The notes under the pieces were generated by a model that saw only the letters and a list, made by a program, of their open reading frames with translations, had not been told where the DNA came from and ran no database searches. Source: Reinekea blandensis MED297 (lineage in GTDB: Bacteria; Pseudomonadota; Gammaproteobacteria; Pseudomonadales; Natronospirillaceae). Taken from it: a DNA stretch of 64,000 nt. The stretch lies in NCBI RefSeq assembly GCF_000153185.1, contig NZ_CH724149.1, positions 938,350-1,002,349 on the forward strand, written 5' to 3'. Below, in pieces: positions 18,928 through 28,052 of the stretch. Numbering within the stretch: the first letter of the stretch is position 1; every line of letters begins with the position of its first letter. Both the position numbers and the translations under genes were made by a program.

Positions 18928-19761
18928 ATGAATAAATGGATTGCGGCCGCTGCGATGACGCTGGCGGTACCGATGGCTTCGGCCAAGGTATTAATTTCGA
19001 TTGATGGTGGACTGGGTGGCAGTCTGAACAGCCTGGGTGATGACGCGTCAATTGCGAACGGTCAATTCGATCTGGACAGCACCGAAGCCAATGATGGAAG
19101 TGCGCCGTATAATCTGGGAATGGAAGCTAACCCGGGGTTCTACGGTTGGGCGAAAATATCTGTGCCGGTTTTGCCAGATGTAAAAGTTAAATATGAGTCT
19201 ATGGTTCTCGAAGGGGAACGAAACGTTACTATTAACGAAGAGATTTTCGGGGAAACCTTTAACATCTCTGGTGACGTGACATCAGAGCTGGACCTGTCAC
19301 ATGTTGATATGGCGCTGACCTATGGGCTGCCATTACCCGTGGTTGATATCGATTTCGGCATTAACGCTCGCGCGATGCTGGGCGGCTTCAGTGCAACCGG
19401 CCAAGTCTCTGGCGAAACGGAAACAATTGATGCGCCGTTTAGTGTTAGTGACAGTGGCGCACCACTGATTATCCCAATGGGTTACGTCAGCGCAGCGGCA
19501 ACCATTCCGGGTGCCGGTGTGAAAATTGGTGGTGAACTGAGTACGCTGCCACTGGGTGATACCAATTTCACCGACTGGAACATTAAGGGAACCTGGTACG
19601 CACCTCTGCCGACCAACTTGTTGGTTAAGCTGGGCGTTGAAGGCGGTTACCGGTCGTTCAATATGACCGTGGGGGATAAAACCCTAGGTGCCGACACCAG
19701 TGACCTGGCGTCCGAAGTCAGCGTGGGTGGTTTCTTCCTTGGCGCGGCTTTGTCATTCTGA
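18928..19761 (+). CDS. TIGR04219-type outer membrane beta-barrel protein
   Basis: A 277-residue secreted protein with signal peptide MNKWIAAAAMTLAVPMASA and alternating aromatic/hydrophobic strands typical of a small porin-like barrel. It ends in Phe (FFLGAALSF), the usual C-terminal BAM recognition signal. FYGWAKISVPVLPDVKVKYE and the glycine-rich strands fit the TIGR04219 family; function is unknown. It stands alone: the 108-base leader holds its promoter and a terminator follows. Confidence 0.85.
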   Translation: MNKWIAAAAMTLAVPMASAKVLISIDGGLGGSLNSLGDDASIANGQFDLDSTEANDGSAPYNLGMEANPGFYGWAKISVPVLPDVKVKYESMVLEGERNVTINEEIFGETFNISGDVTSELDLSHVDMALTYGLPLPVVDIDFGINARAMLGGFSATGQVSGETETIDAPFSVSDSGAPLIIPMGYVSAAATIPGAGVKIGGELSTLPLGDTNFTDWNIKGTWYAPLPTNLLVKLGVEGGYRSFNMTVGDKTLGADTSDLASEVSVGGFFLGAALSF

Positions 19762-19784
19762 TCTGAACTGACCAAATAAAGCTC

Positions 19785-19812
19785 AAAAGCCTGCCATCGT
19801 GCAGGCTTTTTT
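19785..19812 (+). terminator. Terminator after the barrel gene
   Basis: AAAAGCCTGC, a six-base loop, then GCAGGCTTTTTT. The T-run touches the stop codon of the convergent TetR gene. Confidence 0.9.
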
Positions 19813-20440
19813 ATGCCGGATGGTGCCAAACTAAAGTCAGTATATGGTGTAGCTCCTGATCGAAGTCTCTCTGCAGCGGAGCATACTCGGGCCGGTTTCT
19901 TACCGGGTGGAGCACCTCCGGCCACTGTAGCATCTGCCATAAACCGATCAAGGCTGCATAGCTGTGTAACAGAGCGCGTTCACTGAAGCCAGCAGGATAG
20001 TGGTAGGCGGAATCAATGACCTTGCCGGATTCAGCAAGCAACTGGCACAAGTTCCGTTTGAATGTCTTCAGGCTGTCGACCGGGAGGTTCTGCTCCAAAA
20101 TTGTGTGCAGTCGAGAGGCCAGTGGTAAGAAAACAGGCTGTTCTTTTTGCGTGTTTAACAGTCTTTCGGTGAGTTGGCTGGAAAACTCAATGTCTGCAGC
20201 GATCGGCCGTTGTGGTAGGTCGGAAAGTAACGTCTGCAATTGAACAATAAAGACTTCCAGAAATATCTCTTCTTTGGTTTTAAAATAGAGATAAACCGTA
20301 CCTTTCGCGATACCGGAGGCATCCGCGACCTGAGCCACAGACGGCAATCGTGTTGGATTTTCCAGAAAACATTGGGTAGCAACCGTCAGGATGTGTGATC
20401 TTCGGGCTGTTTTCTGTTCGGGAGCACGGGCACGTTTCAA
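19811..20440 (-). CDS. TetR/AcrR family transcriptional regulator
   Basis: A 209-residue one-component regulator. The N-terminal helix-turn-helix (about 15-60) has the classical pattern VAQVADASGIAKGTVYLYF followed by KTKEEIFLEVF; the C-terminal ligand domain is unassigned. The only usable start is TTG at 20440, with an AGGA about 12 bases upstream, so expression may be low. No divergent partner gene exists; upstream on the same strand is the sensor kinase. The ligand and targets are not visible. Confidence 0.88.
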   Translation of the reverse strand: MKRARAPEQKTARRSHILTVATQCFLENPTRLPSVAQVADASGIAKGTVYLYFKTKEEIFLEVFIVQLQTLLSDLPQRPIAADIEFSSQLTERLLNTQKEQPVFLPLASRLHTILEQNLPVDSLKTFKRNLCQLLAESGKVIDSAYHYPAGFSERALLHSYAALIGLWQMLQWPEVLHPVRNRPEYAPLQRDFDQELHHILTLVWHHPA

Positions 20441-20637
20441 ATCAATGAGATCCTGTCTAAATCAAATCGTCAGTTTATCATGCTAAAAAACGTCTTTCGC
20501 GCCGACTTTGAGCAAATGACTGCAGATGACAGCCAGCCGGGTGGATTGGTGCCAAGAGCCTGATAGTCGTCTCCGTGACTTGTTAAGTGAAGTCTATTTA
20601 ATGGTTAGTTTAACCGCCTTATTCAATAGTGAATCAC

Positions 20638-22539
20638 TTATGGCTGACCAGCGATCTGAGTGATAACAGGTTTCTGCTCTGATAAAGGAAACTCCAGCCG
20701 AACACAGGAACCCGCGGGCGACAATGTTACCTGGCAACGAGCACCAATTTGCCCGGCACGATAAGACATGTTCGCGAGCCCTCGACCCGTGGTGTTTTTA
20801 CTTGGATCTTTGCCGCCCTGGTCTTTAATCGCAACATAAAAAAGTTGCTGATGAGGGTCTATATCGGCTTCAAACTCTAAGCTTTCGGTCGCCGAGTGTT
20901 TAATGGCATTGTTTACAGCCTCCTGAATGATTCGCATAAAGTGAAGACTTTGCCGGGGCGAGTGATGCATGTCTTCGGGTAAATTTTTAATGTTCCACAA
21001 CAGTTTTACTCCCGTACCCTGAAGCTGAGATTCCAGCCTGTTACGCAGGTTACCCAGCAAGGTGGCAACATTAGCTAAAGTAGGGTCTAGAGAGTCGATA
21101 ACCATCCTTAAATCACTTAAACAGACGCTTATTTTCTGGCGAAAAAGCTGGGAATGTTCGTGTTCATGGCTGGCGGCGAATGTGTGCAGACTGAGCAATT
21201 GGCCACCAATGCCATCGTGCATATCGCGCATTATCCGCTCACGCTCTTTGGAGAGAATCTGTTTGTTCTCCAGAGTTCTAAGTTTTTGATACTGGTGCTC
21301 CAGTTGCTGCTCCCGGTTTTGAACCCTTGTTTCCAACTGGCTGTTCAATTGCTCGAACTCGTTTATCGAAGATACGAAGCGGCGGATTAGAAACCAGGTA
21401 AATAGCGCCATCGCAGGTATTGCGGAGTATTGAATAATCAACCCTTCAGAGCGGTCGCGCAGATGATTAACGATCAGAATGTCGTGCAAACCGAAAATGA
21501 GCATTGGAATGCCGGCCAGCATCATCAGATACACGTCTAAGTCTCGTCTATGCCAAAAAACGTAACCTAGGTGACACAGCGCATAGCTGCCAAAGATGAT
21601 CAGAAAACTATCCCAGATAAGATAGCCGATTTGCAGTACCTGATTTAAGTCCGGCAGAAAGAAGATTCCCAAACCCGCAACAGCAAACAATAGCGCTGCA
21701 CGCTCAACTAAGATAACAGGGTTACCCACATAATTATGGTTAAAGTAAATCATCAGTACGACAGTCCACCCCAGTGTAGCCATGGTCAACGACTCCCAAA
21801 TCTGAACAGAAAATGGAATATGCACCAGCATCAGGTTGAGGTTATGCACGGCCCAAATGAACAGCATGGCAGCGAACAAACCGTAAATTTTGTCCTTTGG
21901 CCGTGCTAGCCAAAACCAGAATATTATAAAGGCTGTTAACAGCATCACGGCTGTCATCCACTTTATCAGCTCAACTTTCCAGAGATTGTGTTGCTCATAG
22001 GTCGCGATGAGTTGCTGTGACGGTGCAATGTAAAAGGGCGCAAGAAGGCCTTGCCGTGCATGTGCTGCTTCTACCCGAATGGCTACTTCGTTGAATGGTT
22101 TCAGCAAGCTTGAGGAAAACTCAAAATAGAGTGGCCGATGATGGTGTCTTGGTACCGGTTCAGTCGGTGCGCTGCCATGGCCCACCCAGGTACCGTTGAT
22201 ATAAATCTCGGCGTTGTGAGTGACGGAAGGGATAAAGATTGCCCAAGGCTGCTTCGTTTCCCCATCGGTGTTAAAGCTGGTGCGGTACCAGACAACCGTA
22301 CTGTTGATGCCATCTGTATGCCAGTCGTGAGGTAATTTCGCTTGGGTTTGGCGGAGGTCGAACTCTTCCGCAGAGTAGCCCGGGGTGCTGTCGATCAGAA
22401 CATCGACCTGATCGATGGCGTTGTCGAGCTTTACGGCAAACAAGTTGCCTTTGCCATGCAGGATAACGGCGCTGATGCATGCCCAATAGACGGCAAGCAT
22501 TAACAATAGGGGTGCTTTAAAAGTTTGTTTAACCAGCAT
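20638..22539 (-). CDS. DISM-type sensor histidine kinase (NarL-class, HisKA_3)
   Basis: A 633-residue inner-membrane kinase. Order: membrane anchor 8-28; periplasmic jelly-roll-like domain about 30-185 (VVWYRTSFNTD, IYINGTWVGHG); seven helices about 190-390 in the 7TMR-DISM pattern; coiled coil about 393-435; HisKA_3 with phospho-acceptor His 441 in RIMRDMHDGIGGQL; HATPase with N box QEAVNNAIKHS (539-549) and G box GRGLANM (585-591). This class phosphorylates LuxR/NarL-type regulators, and the only one here is at 27329. The 7-2-7 site at 22622 lies 82 bases upstream of its ATG. The jelly-roll domain suggests a carbohydrate or other small ligand. Confidence 0.92.
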   Translation of the reverse strand: MLVKQTFKAPLLLMLAVYWACISAVILHGKGNLFAVKLDNAIDQVDVLIDSTPGYSAEEFDLRQTQAKLPHDWHTDGINSTVVWYRTSFNTDGETKQPWAIFIPSVTHNAEIYINGTWVGHGSAPTEPVPRHHHRPLYFEFSSSLLKPFNEVAIRVEAAHARQGLLAPFYIAPSQQLIATYEQHNLWKVELIKWMTAVMLLTAFIIFWFWLARPKDKIYGLFAAMLFIWAVHNLNLMLVHIPFSVQIWESLTMATLGWTVVLMIYFNHNYVGNPVILVERAALLFAVAGLGIFFLPDLNQVLQIGYLIWDSFLIIFGSYALCHLGYVFWHRRDLDVYLMMLAGIPMLIFGLHDILIVNHLRDRSEGLIIQYSAIPAMALFTWFLIRRFVSSINEFEQLNSQLETRVQNREQQLEHQYQKLRTLENKQILSKERERIMRDMHDGIGGQLLSLHTFAASHEHEHSQLFRQKISVCLSDLRMVIDSLDPTLANVATLLGNLRNRLESQLQGTGVKLLWNIKNLPEDMHHSPRQSLHFMRIIQEAVNNAIKHSATESLEFEADIDPHQQLFYVAIKDQGGKDPSKNTTGRGLANMSYRAGQIGARCQVTLSPAGSCVRLEFPLSEQKPVITQIAGQP

Positions 22540-22621
22540 GGTGAGTCCGTTCGGCTGAGCCTGATTACAAAACAGGTAGAAAATAAACCCAGAAAAACTA
22601 AACAGTTTTCCAGGCTAAAGG

Positions 22622-22637
22622 TACCTAGAACTGGGTA
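22622..22637. promoter_or_regulatory. 7-2-7 inverted repeat, site 1 (kinase/patatin divergent region)
   Basis: TACCTAG-AA-CTGGGTA, one mismatch between arms, in the 238-base divergent gap. It is 15 of 16 identical to site 2. Between it and the kinase ATG a TGTAAT -10 with a poor CTGGGT -35 (17 spacing) would fit an activator-dependent promoter. Confidence 0.7.
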
Positions 22638-22777
22638 AGAAGGAAATAGCCAGTCTGCATACACTTTCGTTTCCATAACTGTTTACACAGCCTGTTGTAA
22701 TTGCCTGTGAATGGATTCGTTAACCCGGCAGACAGTGCTACTGTAACCCAAGGAGTGGCACTGTAAGGAGACTCACA

Positions 22778-24316
22778 ATGCCAACTCTACGCAACAGATT
22801 TTCTGTATCAAATATTGCCCCACCTATGCGACGTTTATTGGGCGCCGATCTTGTGTTTGAAGGCGGTGGTGCATTAGGCGCTGCTTACCCTGGTGCCATT
22901 TCAGCACTGGAAGAACACAAGATTTTCCCTTATCGAGTTGCTGGTACATCTGCAGGTTCAATGATCGCGGCGATGGTCGCTGCGGGTTTTAAGGCGAATG
23001 AAATTAAGTGGCTGGTTTCGGATTTTCCGAATGCAGGCCCAGCGCCCATTTCGTTAAGAAGCATAGGGCTGAATGAACCGCTGTCTTTCCGTAAGTTTAT
23101 GGACTTGGAAGGCATTGAGAATCTGAGCGATGAAGAAAGGGAAGGTGTACTGCTCTGGAAATTTCTATATGAAGCCGTCGATATTTTTATCAGTCGCATT
23201 TCAACGGTTGATGTACCGACACCTCAGGAAATGTCGGTAGACATCGCTACGGCGATTACCGACTCGACTATTTTGGGACTCGCTAGTGAACTTGTAGGGA
23301 AGCGGGATGAGCTTCAAGCGGTTATTGAAGGCGCGATTAGCGTCTTCATTCCAGCAGGACATGGCCCAATTGGTAGCATAATCACTGCGCTACAGGGTCA
23401 AACCGAGAACATTACCCAGGCGATATGGGATTATCTGGAGGAGTTCCACCCGCCTCTCATTTTCTTTTCAATGTTGGTTCACCGGGGCTTTATGTTTAAA
23501 GGGGATTACGCCCTGAAAGCCTTTGAAAGAATACTATCGCTGAAAATACATAATGATGAAAACACACCCGTCTACTTTAAAGACTTAAAATACCCGTTGG
23601 CGGTCACCGCTTTGAATATTCGAGACAATATTCTCGAAATATACAGTGAAACGTCAGATGACATCTATGAAGACTCAGGTAATGGCACTGACAATCGGGA
23701 AATCACGGTCGCAGAGGCGGTTCGCCGGTCGATAAGCGTTCCGGTTGTATTTCAAGCCAGAGGAAATCAAAACCATATCGTTGATGGTGGTTTGGCTTCT
23801 AATTTCCCAACCTGGCTCTTTACGGAGAGTGCCCGGAATTATTGGCCGGACACGCATCAGCAAAAAACTAAAGTCATTGGTTTTACCCTGAATGAACAGC
23901 TCAGACCTCCCCGTGGAAACTACAATGCGCCTCGCTTTTCTGATGCTGAAGCGACGGATGTCAATGTTATTTCCCTTAGTTTAAAAACGGCAGTTGAAGA
24001 TGCCTACCGAACATCCGCGGCCAATACGTCTGTACGACGCGCGGCACTGAGGGCAATTGAAGAGTTTTTTGAATCTGATAACCCGGGAAAGTTATTTGAA
24101 ATGATTGGTATGCTGAGTCGCGCCGATAAAGAAAATACGCTGAAACCGAAAATTAATGCCGCATTGATGAATGGGTTTGACTTTAAAGAAGTGGAAATAC
24201 CACTCGCGGGATATCATTGGATGGATTTCAACATCAATAGTGATCAGGACGCATTGATCGGCATGTGGCAGCGAGCTGAACGTGTTACGAATGATGCCCT
24301 GGACACAACCGGTTAG
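22778..24316 (+). CDS. Patatin-like phospholipase
   Basis: A 512-residue serine lipid acyl hydrolase. LVFEGGGALGAAYPGA (25-40) holds the oxyanion glycine loop; GTSAG places the nucleophile at Ser 58; VDGGLASNFP places the catalytic Asp at 336. All catalytic parts are intact. There is no signal peptide, so it is probably cytoplasmic or injected. About 150 residues follow the Asp and are unassigned. A strong AAGGAG ribosome site is 7 bases before the ATG. It shares site 1 with the divergent kinase gene. No nucleotidyltransferase that would mark a CBASS effector is nearby. Confidence 0.92.
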   Translation: MPTLRNRFSVSNIAPPMRRLLGADLVFEGGGALGAAYPGAISALEEHKIFPYRVAGTSAGSMIAAMVAAGFKANEIKWLVSDFPNAGPAPISLRSIGLNEPLSFRKFMDLEGIENLSDEEREGVLLWKFLYEAVDIFISRISTVDVPTPQEMSVDIATAITDSTILGLASELVGKRDELQAVIEGAISVFIPAGHGPIGSIITALQGQTENITQAIWDYLEEFHPPLIFFSMLVHRGFMFKGDYALKAFERILSLKIHNDENTPVYFKDLKYPLAVTALNIRDNILEIYSETSDDIYEDSGNGTDNREITVAEAVRRSISVPVVFQARGNQNHIVDGGLASNFPTWLFTESARNYWPDTHQQKTKVIGFTLNEQLRPPRGNYNAPRFSDAEATDVNVISLSLKTAVEDAYRTSAANTSVRRAALRAIEEFFESDNPGKLFEMIGMLSRADKENTLKPKINAALMNGFDFKEVEIPLAGYHWMDFNINSDQDALIGMWQRAERVTNDALDTTG

Positions 24317-24345
24317 CTCAGCCGATAGCAATGCCGGTTGCCGCC

Positions 24346-24361
24346 TACCTAAAACTGGGTA
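24346..24361. promoter_or_regulatory. 7-2-7 inverted repeat, site 2 (upstream of large lipoprotein)
   Basis: TACCTAA-AA-CTGGGTA, preceded by GCC as in site 3. It lies 30 bases past the patatin stop and 116 bases before the lipoprotein ATG, so the lipoprotein seems to have its own regulated promoter. Confidence 0.7.
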
Positions 24362-24477
24362 CGACGCAAGCTGTACGGCTTATTAGACTGCTTTATTAAA
24401 CTACACGATACCTTCAGAGTGAGTGCTGCAACAGCACTCCCAGCCTGCTGTGTGGCAATTTACTAAGGAGAGTTTGT

Positions 24478-27147
24478 ATGCCCTTTTTCAGCAATCTGTT
24501 GAAGCCGCTGGTACTTGTGACCGTTGGTATTTCAATGGGTCTATTGTCTTGCGTCAGTTCAACAGGCGGAGAAAAAAGTAACCCAGATGCCAAAACCTTA
24601 ACCCTGATAGATTCTCCGGTTAATGGCATCCGCTATCACTGTGATGGTCGTGAAGGCATGACTGAGCAGGGTGGTAAACTCTACTGTGAAAAGGCTCCGA
24701 TCGGTTTTTTTCTTGGTGAGATGGCTATAGGCACATTGGCTGAGTTTCCAGAAGACTTAAACGTCTACCTACAAGATTTAATCGGTGTACCGCGTGAGCA
24801 ATACGACCACGACGATGTGGTTAACTTAGGGCGATTACTGCAGTCACTGGATGACGATGGAGTGATCGCTGAGGTGATCGATATCCCTGTGGACACGGCC
24901 GTCGAATTTATAGCCAGTGATAGCCTGGATGACGGGCTTAAGGCATTGGCTGAAATAGCCAATGTCGATTTAGTTTCCGAGCCCTTTGCCATCGCTCACC
25001 TTAAGCGCAGCTACGAAGGTGGTGAGGATGCTAGCTTTTACCAGATCACCATTGTGGTGGACGACGCAGACGCTGGTACGTTACTGATTCCCGCCGCCAT
25101 TGAGCTAACCTTTTTTGGGGCAGAAATCATAGATAGCACTGGCGAGGCGGTAAAAAGTATTCAGCTATCCGATACGCTGAAAAGAGAGACTTTTTTTCTG
25201 CGCAACCCACCACAGGAAGGGCAAGTCCTTAAAGTGCAGGCAAAAGCTGAAGGCTATATAGATACCGGCACCACTGCACTGTTGAATGCCGCTACTGGTG
25301 GGTACGAGCTGGAACTTAATATGCTGAAAGATCAGGCCGGTTATGTCGCAAATGGCGTGATGGTTTCTAAGGAGGATGTGTCAGCCAAGGTTGCTGCTGG
25401 AACTGTCACCAGCGACATTACTGCAACCGCGACCCCTTACTTTGGTCAGCCCGGTGGCAGTGTAGAAATTCCTGCTGGGGTTTATATGACCGATGCCGAC
25501 GGCAATGCTATCGATGGTGCAGAAATTACCTTTGCGACCCTCAACTTGCGTCAGGATGAAGCCCGGACTTCATTGCCGGATTTCAACAACTCTATAGATA
25601 ATCTGGGTGATTTGATTAGCGACGGTATAATTAGCGAAGCAGAGAGTTTGGATGTTGTGCCGCTTACCTATACGACCGTTAACATTACAGACAATCAAGG
25701 TGACAAAGTTAAGCGCTTTTCAAGTGACATAGAAATAACGCTCCAACTGGCGGTCGGGTCTGGTGATGTGGCCGGTAATGTTTTTCAACCAGGCGACCTG
25801 TTACCCATTTTTAGTTATGACGAAAGCAGCGGAAAAATACAGTACGAACAGCAAGCCGTTGTGGAAGACTTAAACCCTTCAGATGGTATGTATGATGTGC
25901 GCGTACAAACCAATCACCTGACAGCCTACGGTGTGGCACAGTGGTATGACGATCATCTCCAAACCTGCGAACATCCTGGCACTATTGTGCACTACAAGGA
26001 TAAATATTCAGGTGACTATGTGAAAATGTGGGACGTGTATGAGGGCACAGGTTACGTGTCCATTTTCCCTAACTATGAGGTTTCCGTTTTATCGGTACAT
26101 GCATCACGTCCATCTATATATTTAGCAGACCACAAGAGTTTTTATGGTGTTTCTCATTCGCCACCACCAGGAACGACTAAAGAATCGTCTCACTTTTTTA
26201 TCCAAGGCTGGGGAGCGTTCACCTACATATTCAGTGTTTATAACAAAGCCGGAGCCCTGGTTGGCTATAAAGAAATAGCTGATGTATGCAGCGGGGAAAC
26301 CTACGAGGTGTTAATCGATACTGACGATTCTTATGGCTATGAAGAAGCCAGGGAAAAGCTCGACGCACTGTCATCAGCATCGGCTCCCGAAAAGGAAGAG
26401 GGTATCGCAAGCCATGTTGGTGCATTGCAGGCGGTTCATAACGTTTCTGTTTCCTTAACTAACGCTGAAGATGAGCGTGGTGAAGAGTTGTTGGACGATT
26501 CCCGCGATATCGTACTGGAATATGCTGAAGCGTTTTTTGAAAACAACAATGCTGCTTTGGCCGATTTAGCCGGTAGCTCCATTAATGATTTGGGCTGCAT
26601 GTCGGGCTTGATGGAGGCCTATAAAGAAGAGCTGAATCAAAACCTGAGCGCTTATTTGGCCATGGGCGGTGAAGATTACAGCATACCTGAACTGTTAAAG
26701 CCTCTGCTTGAACAGGTGGCTGAAGAGTACATTGATTTTGAACCTTTATATATTTACGCCGTGGACGACAGCCTGAAAGAATACGTCGATTGTGGCTGGA
26801 CCCTTATTGCTGCGTTATCTTCAGTAAATTACGAAGCCGTGAATGGCAATTTGATTGCAGGCATTCAAGAGGCCTTCGAGCCAACTGTTTTAGCGAATGT
26901 ATCTGCGATTCGAGGCCGGGTCGATGACGAACTGAATGCCGGTGGAGGCACCGATGATGGAGGCAGTGATCCAATGGTGACCGCCTACACAGCCGCTATT
27001 TTTGAAAACATACTCAACGTTGCTGAATCGCTTGCCAATGAGTTAATGCCGTTGACCCATTTTAGTAACGCAGGGCTTAGCCAGATTCAATCGCAGCAAG
27101 CCTATCTGGATGCACTGGAAGCGCTAGGACAGATCGAGGCACCTTAA
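24478..27147 (+). CDS. Large lipoprotein, unknown function
   Basis: 889 residues with signal peptide ending in lipobox LLSC (Cys 25). Residues about 40-130 carry the module LIDSPVNGIRYHCDG ... GKLYCEKAPIGFF ... LGRLLQSLDDDG, seen by me as a recurring N-terminal unit of surface lipoproteins in marine gammaproteobacteria. About 200-480 is beta-rich and Ig-like. YDVRVQTNHLTAYGVAQW near 470-490 resembles a ZU5-like segment. About 490-620 has aromatic-rich strands and Cys. The C-terminal third is helical and acidic. An AAGGAG ribosome site precedes the ATG. Its placement between patatin and response regulator, behind site 2, suggests an export or surface partner of the block. Confidence 0.85.
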   Translation: MPFFSNLLKPLVLVTVGISMGLLSCVSSTGGEKSNPDAKTLTLIDSPVNGIRYHCDGREGMTEQGGKLYCEKAPIGFFLGEMAIGTLAEFPEDLNVYLQDLIGVPREQYDHDDVVNLGRLLQSLDDDGVIAEVIDIPVDTAVEFIASDSLDDGLKALAEIANVDLVSEPFAIAHLKRSYEGGEDASFYQITIVVDDADAGTLLIPAAIELTFFGAEIIDSTGEAVKSIQLSDTLKRETFFLRNPPQEGQVLKVQAKAEGYIDTGTTALLNAATGGYELELNMLKDQAGYVANGVMVSKEDVSAKVAAGTVTSDITATATPYFGQPGGSVEIPAGVYMTDADGNAIDGAEITFATLNLRQDEARTSLPDFNNSIDNLGDLISDGIISEAESLDVVPLTYTTVNITDNQGDKVKRFSSDIEITLQLAVGSGDVAGNVFQPGDLLPIFSYDESSGKIQYEQQAVVEDLNPSDGMYDVRVQTNHLTAYGVAQWYDDHLQTCEHPGTIVHYKDKYSGDYVKMWDVYEGTGYVSIFPNYEVSVLSVHASRPSIYLADHKSFYGVSHSPPPGTTKESSHFFIQGWGAFTYIFSVYNKAGALVGYKEIADVCSGETYEVLIDTDDSYGYEEAREKLDALSSASAPEKEEGIASHVGALQAVHNVSVSLTNAEDERGEELLDDSRDIVLEYAEAFFENNNAALADLAGSSINDLGCMSGLMEAYKEELNQNLSAYLAMGGEDYSIPELLKPLLEQVAEEYIDFEPLYIYAVDDSLKEYVDCGWTLIAALSSVNYEAVNGNLIAGIQEAFEPTVLANVSAIRGRVDDELNAGGGTDDGGSDPMVTAYTAAIFENILNVAESLANELMPLTHFSNAGLSQIQSQQAYLDALEALGQIEAP

Positions 27148-27328
27148 ATAAATGCCAGATACTGTTCCAATGTAGAAAGTTAAGTGTATGAGCATATTGG
27201 CCGGGGTTTTCTGTTTAGGTATCTAGGAGTATTGGAGGTTCTGATTCCGGTTTCCCTTGTATCTAAGCAGAAAACACTGGCTGATGCTCGTATGTCCGAT
27301 GCGAGACTCAAAATTCAACTAGTAATAA

Positions 27329-27982
27329 CTATCGATCGAGGATGCCGAGCTTTGCCGCTTCGTGCAGGGCTTCAGTGCGGCTGTTTACCTGGAGTTTGGC
27401 GTAGATGTTTTTAATATGCGTGGTGACGGTGTGATAACTTAAGGAGAGTTTTTCAGCGATTTCTTTGGAGGAAAAGCCCTGGCTAACGTAGGTTAAAATT
27501 TTTACTTGTCGTTCAGTGAGGGTTTCCGGAGTTTTCGGCGTTGGTGTATTGCGGTGGAATTTCTGCAACATCAAACGAGCGATGATAGGGCTGATAGGCG
27601 CGCCGCCGTTCAACATTGTATTAATGGCTTCTAAGATGTTCTGCTCCGGGTCATGTTTCAGCAAATAGCCTTTAGCTCCCGCCTGCAGTGCTGAAAAAAC
27701 AAGATGCTCATCCTGAAAGCCGGTAATGACCATCGCCTGAGTGTCCAGGTTCAGTTTGTCAATTGCCTGAATAATATCAATGCCGCTTTCGTCTTTACTC
27801 AGGCAAAGGTCTGTCAGAAGAATATCGGGTTTATGCCGTTTTAACGCAGCAATGCTCCCGGTCGCATCTTCTCCCTGATACACCAACTGAAACAAATCGG
27901 AAGAAAAGATGATCGCCGCCAGTCGCTCGCGGATCTCTGCATCATCTTCGACTAACATTACACTGTACAGAGTCTGTTCCAT
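27329..27982 (-). CDS. NarL/FixJ (LuxR-type) response regulator
   Basis: 217 residues. Receiver domain 1-125 with acidic pocket Glu12-Asp13-Asp14, phospho-acceptor Asp 58 (LLTD), Thr 87 (VIT) and Lys 109. The LuxR helix-turn-helix is at about 152-215: LTERQVKILTYVSQGFSSKE, then the recognition helix around YHTVTTHIKNIY. The second in-frame ATG (27982) was chosen because the AAAGGA ribosome site is at proper distance from it and abuts the first ATG (27988). Most likely the partner of the sensor kinase at 20638, although patatin and lipoprotein genes on the other strand lie between them. Site 3 lies just upstream. Confidence 0.92.
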   Translation of the reverse strand: MEQTLYSVMLVEDDAEIRERLAAIIFSSDLFQLVYQGEDATGSIAALKRHKPDILLTDLCLSKDESGIDIIQAIDKLNLDTQAMVITGFQDEHLVFSALQAGAKGYLLKHDPEQNILEAINTMLNGGAPISPIIARLMLQKFHRNTPTPKTPETLTERQVKILTYVSQGFSSKEIAEKLSLSYHTVTTHIKNIYAKLQVNSRTEALHEAAKLGILDR

Positions 27983-28036
27983 TTGCATTCCTTTATTAGA
28001 CTACCTCAGTTTACTACAGCTTTAACGGTGGCAGCC

Positions 28037-28052
28037 TACCTAAAGTTAGGTA
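28037..28052. promoter_or_regulatory. 7-2-7 inverted repeat, site 3 (upstream of response regulator)
   Basis: TACCTAA-AG-TTAGGTA, a perfect 7-bp inverted repeat that extends to 8 bp with the flanking C and G. It lies 54 bases upstream of the regulator ATG. The 7-2-7 geometry is that used by NarL-class regulators. The rest of the 421-base gap to the hydrate epimerase gene shows only a 6-bp CCCTGT/ACAGGG hairpin near 28340 with a TATTAT behind it; I see no gene. Confidence 0.78.

Noticed and set aside
20441-20637. A gene or small RNA in the TetR-kinase gap
   Set aside because: Only short imperfect repeats and T/A-rich stretches; no convincing frame or terminator.
22778-24316. Patatin as an anti-phage CBASS effector
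   Set aside because: No CD-NTase, Cap2 or Cap3 genes nearby; the neighbours are a two-component system and a lipoprotein.
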